A stretch of DNA of 64,000 nt. Source: Hellea sp. Lineage in GTDB: Bacteria > Pseudomonadota > Alphaproteobacteria > Caulobacterales > Maricaulaceae. The stretch lies in contig JAHDGM010000006.1 of the NCBI GenBank assembly GCA_020627655.1, forward strand, positions 1 through 64,000, read 5' to 3'. Of the stretch, positions 1 through 6,963 are shown piece by piece. The number at the start of each line of letters is the position of its first letter. Within the stretch, counting starts at the first letter, position 1. The notes beneath the pieces are model-generated. The model made no database searches, had not been told where the DNA came from, and saw only the letters and a program-made list of their open reading frames with translations. The position numbers and the translations under genes are program-made.

Positions 1-232
1 CGGCAGCTATATCTCGCCTCTGGCTTTCTTCGGGTAAAAGCCCCTCAAAAAAGGGCAGGCTTTCACGCCGAGAGAAAGCTTCGGCTTGTAATGGGAGTGA
101 TACAGAAATTGGCATTGTATTGTCGTTAGCTAACCAGCTTTGCGAATATTGAAACTCCGGTTCACCATATTCATTCAGTTTAAGGGAGCCAACAATGCGG
201 TCATCCCACCAGACAGCTAATGAGCGGGTCAT
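1..232 (-). CDS. hipA: HipA-like toxin kinase, N-terminal part (cut by window edge)
   Basis: The minus strand from the ATG at 232 reads about 77 residues beginning MTRSLAVWWDDRIVGSLKLN and running off the window. This matches the N-terminal domain of HipA serine/threonine kinases (a short beta-rich 'couple_hipA' region, then the PISVSLPL and PFFEGLLPEE motifs). HipA toxins phosphorylate an aminoacyl-tRNA synthetase (GltX in E. coli) and are neutralised by HipB. The start codon overlaps the stop of the upstream hipB-like gene by four bases (ATGA), the usual coupled antitoxin-toxin order. The kinase catalytic core lies outside the window, so activity cannot be judged. Confidence 0.85.
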   Translation of the reverse strand, partial: MTRSLAVWWDDRIVGSLKLNEYGEPEFQYSQSWLANDNTMPISVSLPLQAEAFSRRESLPFFEGLLPEESQRRDIAA

Positions 233-441
233 GGCTGTGCGTCCGGCGTCGTGATGCTTACCTTGCAGCCTAGCGCTTCCAGAACCGCCAGAACCTTGCC
301 GATCTGCGCGGTTTCCTTGCCACCCTCCACTTCCACCAGAAAACGCAAACCAACGCCTGAGGCGGCGGCTAACTCGTCCTGTCGCAATCCCTGTCGCTTG
401 CGCTCGGTGCGAATGATATTTCCAATTTGGTCTACAGTCAT
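229..441 (-). CDS. hipB: HipB-like XRE-family antitoxin/repressor
   Basis: A 70-residue protein that is almost entirely one helix-turn-helix domain of the Cro/CI type (IGNIIRTERKRQGLRQDELA, then a recognition helix around SGVGLRFLVEVEGGK). The small size, the domain and the four-base overlap with hipA identify it as the antitoxin and autorepressor of a hipBA module. It should bind the palindromes at 447-460, 496-509 and 545-558; the first lies six bases upstream of its start codon, where binding would block transcription. Alphaproteobacteria often carry several hipBA copies, so the symbol denotes family and not strict orthology with E. coli hipB. Confidence 0.85.
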   Translation of the reverse strand: MTVDQIGNIIRTERKRQGLRQDELAAASGVGLRFLVEVEGGKETAQIGKVLAVLEALGCKVSITTPDAQP

Positions 442-446
442 AATAT

Positions 447-460
447 TTCCCGAACGGGAA
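447..460. promoter_or_regulatory. Operator 1 (palindrome TTCCCG-AA-CGGGAA)
   Basis: A perfect 6+6 inverted repeat with an AA spacer and AT-rich flanks, six bases upstream of the hipB start codon. It is the first of three copies at an exact 49-base start-to-start spacing. Inverted repeats upstream of hipBA are the known HipB operators in E. coli, although the sequence here differs. The role as HipB operator is inferred. Confidence 0.75.
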
Positions 461-495
461 TATAATGTTAGATTCGTATAATTTCAAGGTAATAT

Positions 496-509
496 TTCCC
501 GAACGGGAT
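496..509. promoter_or_regulatory. Operator 2 (TTCCCG-AA-CGGGAT)
   Basis: The second copy of the palindrome, 49 bases after the first, with one mismatch in the outermost right-hand base and the same AT-rich flanks. It lies midway between hipB and the HNH gene and could serve both divergent promoters. Confidence 0.75.
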
Positions 510-544
510 ATTTTAAATGCTTTTGATCGAAAACAACTAAAATA

Positions 545-558
545 TTCCCGCTCGGTAA
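545..558. promoter_or_regulatory. Operator 3, degenerate (TTCCCG-CT-CGGTAA)
   Basis: The third copy, again 49 bases on. The left arm is intact; the right arm has one changed base and the spacer is CT instead of AA. It is closest to the probable start of the divergent HNH gene and is probably a weaker site. The regular spacing is close to five helical turns, so the three sites would lie roughly on one face of the DNA, which favours cooperative binding or looping. Confidence 0.6.
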
Positions 559-614
559 CATTATGTTGTTCTTTAGTGATTGTGAATTCTCGCATCACAA
601 ATTACAGCAAGGAT

Positions 615-1295
615 ATGAAAAGGCGGAAACTTAATCGATCCGAACGTTTTGGCGTCTGGAAAGCTTGGGAAGGAGCATGTTTCTGGTGCCGGGAACCAGT
701 AGTCTTTAGGTCTTGTGAAATCGATCATGTAATTCCCTTAGATGCAGTGTCCAGCAAAGAGGAAGAAGACCGGGTAAAAGCCCATTACGGGCTGAATGAG
801 CACTTTAATTTTGACAACTTCGAAAACTTCGTTCCAGCACATAGCTATTGTAATCGGTCAAAATCATTCTCTCTTCCCGACCCGACGCCTGCATTTCAGT
901 TAAACCTCATGCAGGTGCGTTCCAAAGCAGGCTTGTCAGAAGCAATAGCAGAAAAAATTATAAACGATGCAAAGAAAGACAACCTCCTAACAATGGTAGA
1001 AGCTGCTGTTCGGCAGGGCGATTTGACGGAAGATGATATTGCTGAGCTATTTAAGGGTTTACCGAGCATTATCCGTAAAGCTGTCGATATTCCGGTAACA
1101 GAGCTTTTTCTTACCCCGGGCTGGAAAGTTCATGAACAAAACGGTCATTTAGTTGGGGTTGTTGCTGAGAACGGTCAATACGGTATGACGTCAACATCAT
1201 CTGATCCAAGCTGGGTATGTTCAAATTGCGGCCAAAAAGGCCCGTGGAATGGAATAATATGCCTCAGCTGTGGGAATAGAGAAGCACCAGATTAA
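615..1295 (+). CDS. HNH endonuclease with C-terminal zinc-ribbon
   Basis: From the ATG at 615 the protein is 226 residues. It shows an HNH nuclease core: CFWC near residue 18, the EIDHVIPLD metal-binding histidine motif, then a loop with NFENFVPAHSYCNRSKS carrying the distal histidine, cysteine and asparagine. The C-terminus ends in a four-cysteine zinc-ribbon (CSNC then CLSC). The reading frame is open back to 465, but that part would code across the operators and has no domain, so 615 is preferred; an AAGGA lies unusually close to it and GTG codons at 576 or 582 are alternatives. It is divergent from hipB across the operator array, so co-regulation is likely. A defence or mobile-element nuclease role is inferred; the substrate is unknown. 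Confidence 0.75.
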   Translation: MKRRKLNRSERFGVWKAWEGACFWCREPVVFRSCEIDHVIPLDAVSSKEEEDRVKAHYGLNEHFNFDNFENFVPAHSYCNRSKSFSLPDPTPAFQLNLMQVRSKAGLSEAIAEKIINDAKKDNLLTMVEAAVRQGDLTEDDIAELFKGLPSIIRKAVDIPVTELFLTPGWKVHEQNGHLVGVVAENGQYGMTSTSSDPSWVCSNCGQKGPWNGIICLSCGNREAPD

Positions 1296-1484
1296 TGTTT
1301 AATTGTGAAACAAATCACATGCTAACTGTGTAACAAAACCGATTTTTGGGGATCATTAAACCATTGTTTTTATTGTTTTTTACATTAAAAACTTGACGCA
1401 CATCGCCCGCTCCATTTTCCAAATGTGAACGGAAACCCGTCTCTTAAGGAGTTGATAGATTTAGGTTTTTATTTTCCTTGAGTT

Positions 1485-1500
1485 TTGGCCCTTAGGCCAA
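1485..1500. repeat. Short perfect inverted repeat TTGGCC-CTTA-GGCCAA
   Basis: A six-base perfect inverted repeat with a four-base loop in the non-coding stretch 1296-1555. It is followed by two direct copies of GAGTAC (1503-1508 and 1516-1521). It could be a weak terminator of the HNH gene or part of an old attachment site; there is no U-tract immediately after it. Nothing else is supported in 1296-1555. Confidence 0.35.
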
Positions 1501-1555
1501 GTGAGTACATTTTTCGAGTACAAACCGGATTATCTGCTCACCGCTTTTGAGGAAA

Positions 1556-1677
1556 ATGGCTATGCATGGCCGACATCTGAAGAAACGTGGTAATTGATGG
1601 CACTACTATCGCAATCGTCCCAAGCGGTATAGGGACGTAGAACCACGTTCAGTCATAACCTTTCTTTAAAGACAGCA
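1556..1677 (+). pseudogene. Remnant of a tyrosine recombinase (phage-type integrase), N-terminus only
   Basis: An ATG at 1556 with GAGG just upstream reads MAMHGRHLKKRGN, then an in-frame TGA at 1595, then WHYYRNRPKRYRDVEPRSVI and T. A one-base frame change near 1661 restores SLKTA. This pattern (RHL-KRG-WHYYRR-P-RY-ldpR-vI-SLKT) is the familiar start of alphaproteobacterial tyrosine integrases. The rest of the gene, including the catalytic R-H-R-Y domain, is missing. The stop, the frameshift and the truncation mark it as decayed and point to a former integrated element here. Recognition is by eye. Confidence 0.6.
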
Positions 1678-1721
1678 TGATTTTCACCCAAATTTTGCAC
1701 AATCGACCGAAATCAACAATT

Positions 1722-3149
1722 TTATTTTTCATTTATAGAGCGTAACTCACGACACGCGTAATAACTGGCGCCAGATGTATTTCCAGTGCAAGCAATGCTT
1801 AGGTAATATTTGCCCTTTGAAATATCGAACGGTAGATTTTCCTCGTCCACATATCTTTGACCCAATACATTACATGAGTGCAGGCCCCCAAGATCACAAG
1901 ATTTAGTCAAAAGATCAACAGCCTTCTCGTTATCAGGCGCAACACCTCCTTTTCCCTCGAAATAAAAACGAGCTAATGAATTACAGGAATCGAGATAGCC
2001 GCCAGTACAAGCTTTCTCATACAACACTTTGGCTTTATCTAAGTCCATACTAACGCCCAGATTCCCTCTCTCGAGTACCATGGCATAACCGTGACATTTT
2101 TCCATCACACCTTTATCACACTCTCTTTGATACCAGCGTACTTGTGCATCGGGCGAAGGACTAGGCACTAATTTTGGCGGTACACTTGGCTGTACCACGA
2201 ATTTAGATGTTTGAGTTCTAACTCTTCCATTCACGATATCGCAGCCCTGCTGCATCTGCCTCAGAAGACCTATTGCTTTATTTGCGTCGGATTGTGTTTT
2301 GAAATACATATCGGCCACTTTGACCGAACTTATATAAATATCTGACCCACCAGAGACGTAAATCTTCCAATCGTCTTTCCGGTAAGAAAATGAATTAAGA
2401 CGTTTTCCGGATCCATATAAATTAAAAGTATTATTTTTTTTTGATGGAACTGGCTCTGCATTTGATTTGAATACATTTCGACTATATTTAAACGAACACA
2501 AATTTGCATCTGGGCTAGATAAGTATTGCTTCATGGAAAACGAGACTTTGTGAGTGTGCGTATTTTTTGAATTTTGATCTAGATAGCCCTCGTGATCATA
2601 ACGACCTTTCCCTCTAGCACTATAATCGAAATCCACGTTTTCAACTAATCTCTCCAAAGAGCGATAAGCATCATTAAACCTTTTCCTCCCTCGGTCTAAC
2701 TCCTCTTGTTTTTGTCTTTCAATTTCCGCGAGCTTTCGAGATTCTTCATTTTTTCTATCCTGCTCGATTTTTGTAATTATAGCTTGACGCTTTTGTTCGG
2801 CTTTTACCTTTGGCTCTATCTCTTGATAAAGCGTAAGTGCCTCTTCATACTTTGCATGGTTTGTGGACGTAGCATTGAAGTAGTTTTCCAATGCATTTTT
2901 AGCTGTTAGATAATTACCATTGGCATTCGCGATTTTACCTTGAATAAACAAGTATGTTGGAGGAACGTCCACCCCCAAGGATTGATATTCAGAAATAAGA
3001 TCGTCAGCTTTGGATAATTCATTTTCCTTAATAGCAGCTACAATTTCACGATCCAGTAGCTTGGCCTTCGCTTCTGGCGGTAGCTGGGCAAAAGCAGAAG
3101 CTTTAAATATTAATCCAGCAAAAATTAAATATATGATTGCACGTAGCAT
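1722..3149 (-). CDS. Exported coiled-coil protein with C-terminal Sel1-like repeats
   Basis: A 475-residue protein starting MLRAIIYLIFAGLIFKASAF, a signal peptide. The ATG at 3149 is chosen because GGGAGG sits five bases upstream; an earlier ATG at 3164 would place that site inside the gene. After the leader come a helical TPR-like segment, a charged coiled coil (roughly residues 110-165, rich in K, E, R, Q), a middle region without recognised domain, and about three Sel1-like repeats from residue ~345, each with paired cysteines (ECDKG...KCHGYA, ACTGGYLDSCNSLA, SCDLGGLHSCNVLG) like disulfide-bonded Helicobacter Hcp proteins. It is AT-richer than the core genes and is last in a three-gene run with the two genes upstream. 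Sel1 proteins are scaffolds; the partner here is unknown. Confidence 0.7.
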   Translation of the reverse strand: MLRAIIYLIFAGLIFKASAFAQLPPEAKAKLLDREIVAAIKENELSKADDLISEYQSLGVDVPPTYLFIQGKIANANGNYLTAKNALENYFNATSTNHAKYEEALTLYQEIEPKVKAEQKRQAIITKIEQDRKNEESRKLAEIERQKQEELDRGRKRFNDAYRSLERLVENVDFDYSARGKGRYDHEGYLDQNSKNTHTHKVSFSMKQYLSSPDANLCSFKYSRNVFKSNAEPVPSKKNNTFNLYGSGKRLNSFSYRKDDWKIYVSGGSDIYISSVKVADMYFKTQSDANKAIGLLRQMQQGCDIVNGRVRTQTSKFVVQPSVPPKLVPSPSPDAQVRWYQRECDKGVMEKCHGYAMVLERGNLGVSMDLDKAKVLYEKACTGGYLDSCNSLARFYFEGKGGVAPDNEKAVDLLTKSCDLGGLHSCNVLGQRYVDEENLPFDISKGKYYLSIACTGNTSGASYYACRELRSINEK

Positions 3150-3233
3150 GATTCCCTCCCCCATAAAACTTCAAAGCTTTCTCCTTATCAACAGCGTAGT
3201 AAAGGTTATATTTTGAAAATTTATATGATAATT

Positions 3234-3908
3234 TTAATGACATACTTCGTCGTGATCACCAACCCATGCACATGCCTCGTCTAGCGTATCCGTGATCATA
3301 AAACCCTGCCTAACTGTTGAATCTAGTGATTTTCGCATAATATTTTCAGCCTCCTCTGCGCTTAAAACATAAGGAGAGGAACTACCAGCCTGATACTCTT
3401 CAAATATTTTGCGATTAGGAAATTCCTTGTTCTGTACTTCCACGCAAATCAACCAGCTGTGGTCTGCACGCTTTGAACCCGTAAATAAAGAATACGGGTG
3501 ATTTTCATTGGCAATGGAGATATGCCAGTACTTTCTTGTCTTAAAGACACGCCATTTGCTCGTACTTGGCTCACAGTCTTGGTTGGTCTTACTTGCATTG
3601 TATACTTGGACAATGATTGTCGATTTCGATTTGGACATCATCGCTGACTTGATTGCCGGCTCACTCTTACTTTCTGTCGTCTTCTGTACATCAGATTGTC
3701 TGGAAAGGGCATTGTCAACGGCTTTACTCAAAGCCGTCAATTCCTTCGGTGATAAGTCTATATTCAAGGATTGCGATGATTCGGCGTCTATATTGTTCTC
3801 GTGCTCTGTGTCTGGCATGGAGGGGTCGATAGATTGTTGGCTTGAAACATTGAAATCACGCTCTAAAATCTGATGTGTAGCACTTTCGAAACTCGTTTTA
3901 ATTTTCAT
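3234..3908 (-). CDS. Uncharacterised protein of the accessory operon
   Basis: A 224-residue protein with no recognised domain. The first ~95 residues are polar and low in complexity (many S, E, D, Q, K). The second half looks folded, with aromatic and beta-like segments (WRVFKTRKYWHISIANENHP, SWLICVEVQNKEF) and an acidic C-terminus containing two cysteines. There is no signal peptide or membrane segment. It lies five bases downstream of the small exported protein at 3914-4357 and about 85 bases upstream of the Sel1-like gene, all on the minus strand, so co-transcription is likely. AT-rich codon use matches these two neighbours and not the core genes. Confidence 0.55.
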   Translation of the reverse strand: MKIKTSFESATHQILERDFNVSSQQSIDPSMPDTEHENNIDAESSQSLNIDLSPKELTALSKAVDNALSRQSDVQKTTESKSEPAIKSAMMSKSKSTIIVQVYNASKTNQDCEPSTSKWRVFKTRKYWHISIANENHPYSLFTGSKRADHSWLICVEVQNKEFPNRKIFEEYQAGSSSPYVLSAEEAENIMRKSLDSTVRQGFMITDTLDEACAWVGDHDEVCH

Positions 3909-3913
3909 TTTTC

Positions 3914-4357
3914 TTACATCATAAGAATTTGATATAGCTTCTTCGTTTTCCCGCCGTTGATGACAAGTGCTTCATATTTTTGGATCCTAATTTGTTTTTC
4001 TGTCAAAGATAGCGCTTTAAAGGAATCGCTCGGATATCGTGCTGGGTGTCCACCACCTATACAGAAATCAAAACCAGTAATGCATCTGCAATTAACCTTC
4101 GGTAATTTGTCAATTTCAAACTGCTTTTGAGTATCTAATTTTTTCAATTCCGTCTCTAGCTGACTTTTCCTCATAGCCAGAAAACTCGCCTTAGCCTCAG
4201 CTTTTTTTGCTTCTTCAAATTTCTTAACTGACTGAGCATCTTTGACCCTAATATCTTGTTCAAGAGCCTCTAGGTCGTTCAACAAAACATCAGATTGGGA
4301 ATGCGCCCAATTAAACGTCATCAACGTAATCAAAACAATAATGGTCAAAAGCCTCAT
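3914..4357 (-). CDS. Small exported coiled-coil protein, unknown function
   Basis: A 147-residue protein beginning with a clear signal peptide (MRLLTIIVLITLMTFNWAHS), then a long charged helix of coiled-coil type (about residues 22-85, repeated E/K/A/L/Q), then a short segment with three cysteines (NCRCITGFDFC) followed by GGGHPARYPSD. It is the first gene of the minus-strand accessory run. The mix of helix and Cys-rich tail resembles no family I can name. It may act in the envelope with the Sel1-like protein two genes downstream; that is inference from context only. Confidence 0.55.
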   Translation of the reverse strand: MRLLTIIVLITLMTFNWAHSQSDVLLNDLEALEQDIRVKDAQSVKKFEEAKKAEAKASFLAMRKSQLETELKKLDTQKQFEIDKLPKVNCRCITGFDFCIGGGHPARYPSDSFKALSLTEKQIRIQKYEALVINGGKTKKLYQILMM

Positions 4358-4859
4358 ATCAGAAATTTAATATAAATAGCATTTTCCTTCAAGCATTAAG
4401 CGTTTCAAGGCACTTGCTTTCGGGGTCAAGGGGCCAACCCCCTTGCAAGTTGCATGTCGCGATATTGGGCTTTGCTCTTCGGCCATGGGCTGACAAAGAC
4501 TGGACGCTCCGGGTCAGTCTGCGGGCGGCACTTTACGTGATGGGGCACTGGTGATCTTGCTGCTTATGGTCACGCCCAGCCGTGTTCACCATCATTTGGA
4601 ATGCCGGGTTTATTTATGGCAAAGGATGTTTCGAAAGTAAAAGCGGTGGTCTGGGCCTTTGCCATGTTTGGACTTGTTGTCGTCCTTATGCTCGGCATCG
4701 ATTTTTTAATCCGTATATAGTGGAAATCTACATTTTGGAATCGTAAAGAACTATCTTGACTTAGCCATATCTGCGCGCAATTTGTTCCGATGTTATACCT
4801 CTCAAAACCCTTATGCCCCATAATTGTTATGGCTAGCATAGCAGCCCTGTTTTACTGCC
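4358..4859. other. 502-base gap with structured hairpin and probable gene remnants
   Basis: No intact gene of normal length. At 4412-4450 there is a nested inverted repeat: outer arms ACTTGC (4412-4417) and GCAAGT (4445-4450), inner arms AAGGGG (4428-4433) and CCCCTT (4439-4444). Downstream, hydrophobic protein-like sequence appears in successive frames (RVSLRAALYVMG, then ALVILLLMVTP), as in a decayed membrane protein gene. An ATG at 4616 opens a 34-codon frame to the TAG at 4718 encoding one membrane helix (VVWAFAMFGLVVVLMLGIDF); it may be a real tiny protein or the tail of the decayed gene. Confidence 0.4.
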
Positions 4860-5810
4860 ATGCCGGGCAAGGATAATACGGCCATTAACATGATCCGGAA
4901 ATGGCTGAATTATTATAACCAAATCAAAGACCGGCTTCATATTGACCGGGCCTTTTTTAGCGATGCCAAAACGGTTCTGCGCTTTTACGCTCATTATAAA
5001 TGGGGCAGCGGTAAGCAAAAATTCGCGGCCAATGAAGCAAGGCCCAAGATCGCCTTTTTCCCGCAGCCCGTTGGTCCATGGTATAATATCTGGTTGACCT
5101 TACAAAATACTAAATTGGAGACAATCGATAGTGTAAGTGAAGCCGATTATGTTTTCATATTTGACGATGCCACTTATTCAAATGCCGCCAACTATCTCCC
5201 GAAAGATAATAAAGCTATCCTGATTAATGATCAGGCAACTGACATTTCCAAGTCCTATATCAGCCGTGTTTTTGAACAAATCTTTGGATATGAGATTGAA
5301 ATTGATCCCACCACATATAAAGGTAGGGCCGTGGAAAAGTCTGATGAGAACGGAACCCATGACGGACGGTTAATCACCTGCCCAATTCCAAAAGAAAAGG
5401 TTAGACCGGATTGCTGTTACCAAAAATTTATCGACAGCGCGTTTACAGGCAAGACCAGTGAAGATCTTCGTATTCTATGTGTTTTTGGCGAAGTCGCTGC
5501 CGTGTACCACAAACATAAAGCCTTCGATAAAAGGTTTAGCACGACTTATTTAAACACTACGGTTCATCCGGCAGAAGATCGTTTTTCCGCAAAAGAACTC
5601 GACCTTATTAAAAACTATTGCGACTCAATCGGATTGGATTTTGGAGCTATTGATGTGATGCGAGATAAACACGACAATAAAATATATATTGTTGATGTGA
5701 ATAAAACATGCATGCCAGTCATGTCCCTGCCCTATGCTGTGCAATATCAGTCTATGGCCAAAATCGGGGCTATGTTTGAGCGGTATCTTCCTCCACTAAA
5801 GCCAAACTAA
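4860..5810 (+). CDS. ATP-grasp-like protein of unknown substrate
   Basis: A 316-residue soluble protein. The C-terminal part (LDFGAIDVMRDKHDNKIYIV, then DVNKTC) matches the metal- and ATP-binding end of ATP-grasp enzymes, where an acidic residue and an Asn or Glu coordinate magnesium; the LRILCVFGEV segment before it fits the central lid strand. The first ~80 residues are basic and aromatic with no known domain. ATP-grasp enzymes join a carboxylate to an amine or thiol via an acyl phosphate; similar proteins sit beside glycan and small-molecule genes in marine bacteria. The start at 4860 has no good ribosome site; ATG at 4890 (MIRKW) is an alternative. Next on the strand are the transporter and halogenase, but with separate gaps. 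Confidence 0.55.
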   Translation: MPGKDNTAINMIRKWLNYYNQIKDRLHIDRAFFSDAKTVLRFYAHYKWGSGKQKFAANEARPKIAFFPQPVGPWYNIWLTLQNTKLETIDSVSEADYVFIFDDATYSNAANYLPKDNKAILINDQATDISKSYISRVFEQIFGYEIEIDPTTYKGRAVEKSDENGTHDGRLITCPIPKEKVRPDCCYQKFIDSAFTGKTSEDLRILCVFGEVAAVYHKHKAFDKRFSTTYLNTTVHPAEDRFSAKELDLIKNYCDSIGLDFGAIDVMRDKHDNKIYIVDVNKTCMPVMSLPYAVQYQSMAKIGAMFERYLPPLKPN

Positions 5811-5886
5811 TTAGTGACAGACAGACTCAGTTTATTAACATGATAGCAATAATCGTTATGCCCGCTCAAACTGCGAGAAGGCCAAT

Positions 5887-6894
5887 ATGATAACAAGTCT
5901 ACAAGACAAAGCTCCAGGGTTTTTAGTCTGCGCCGTTATAGGGGTACTGGCTATTTATCTATCAGGCATGACCGGTATGCCCGTCATGCTTTTGGCGATT
6001 ATTATTGGCCTAATTCTTCATTTGCTAAACTCTAAATCCAGTTTAATCGCCGGCATAAATTGGAGTGCCCGAGGCCTGCTCTATATAGGCGTGGCTTTGA
6101 TGGGTCTTCGGATTGATTTAACAGATCTATCACAGGCAGGAATTGCGGCACCAGTTCTGGTTTTATGCACACTTGTCGCTACCCTTTTCATTGGATTTTT
6201 TATCGCAAGAGCCTTTGGTCAAACAAAAGAATTCTCTATTCTCATGTGTGGGTCCGTAGCCATATGCGGTATTTCGGCTGCAGCCGCTATCTGCGCCGCG
6301 CTGGATGATTGCGACTCCCGTAATAGTGAACTCGCAATCACCATTGCAGGCATTACCGTTTTATCGACCGTTGTTATGATTCTCTATCCCATATTGGGCC
6401 ATATGCTTGACCTGTCGGCCCTGGGCAATGGAATATTAATGGGCGGAACAATTCATAATGTATCGCAAGCTGTCGGCGCTGGTTACGTCATGTCGCCTGA
6501 GGCAGGAGATTTGTCCGTTTTACTGAAACTATTACGGGTTTCCATGCTCCTCCCTGTAATAGTATTGGTCTCGGTCATTTGGGGTAAAAACGCCGCGACA
6601 CCATACCCAAATTTAGCCGCTAAAATTCGCGCTAACTCTCCGCCTTTTCTCGTTATATTTCTGATCCTGGCAACTCTGAGCTGCCTAAGCCTGGTTCCAG
6701 AACCTGTCACTAAAATTGGAAATAAATTGGCACATTGGGCCCTTGTCATTTCCCTGGTCGCAATCGGAATCAAAACCGACATGAAGCAAATACTCACGAT
6801 TGGCATTAAACCTTTGATTGCCATGACCATCACCACAGTTTTTATGGCCGGGCTTATTCTGGCTGGGGCCTATGCTATAGGCGCCGCAGTATAG
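5887..6894 (+). CDS. YeiH/UPF0324 family membrane protein (putative sulfate exporter)
   Basis: A 335-residue protein with about ten membrane helices. It has the family landmarks: an N-terminal GMPVMLLAIIIGLILHLL helix, the GVALMGLRIDL segment, the CGSVAICGISAAAAI re-entrant-like motif, GGTIHNVSQAVGAGY, and a final VAIGIKTDM helix. The family is annotated as putative sulfate or anion exporters, but the substrate is not firmly established. It sits in the inner membrane. A spacing of about 70 bases from the halogenase gene is compatible with a shared transcript, but no functional link is shown. Confidence 0.85.
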   Translation: MITSLQDKAPGFLVCAVIGVLAIYLSGMTGMPVMLLAIIIGLILHLLNSKSSLIAGINWSARGLLYIGVALMGLRIDLTDLSQAGIAAPVLVLCTLVATLFIGFFIARAFGQTKEFSILMCGSVAICGISAAAAICAALDDCDSRNSELAITIAGITVLSTVVMILYPILGHMLDLSALGNGILMGGTIHNVSQAVGAGYVMSPEAGDLSVLLKLLRVSMLLPVIVLVSVIWGKNAATPYPNLAAKIRANSPPFLVIFLILATLSCLSLVPEPVTKIGNKLAHWALVISLVAIGIKTDMKQILTIGIKPLIAMTITTVFMAGLILAGAYAIGAAV

Positions 6895-6963
6895 CCTCTT
6901 TGAGACTCTAAGCTTCATAGAAAATGAATGTAAAAATAACTTTCAGTGGTGTACAAATTTAAA

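Noticed and set aside
465-614. Extension of the HNH gene back to the ATG at 465
   Set aside because: It would code across the operator palindromes, shows no domain similarity and has no ribosome site.
4570-4839. 89-codon minus-strand frame in the gap before the ATP-grasp gene
   Set aside because: Composition is not protein-like and the opposite strand shows better (though decayed) coding signs.
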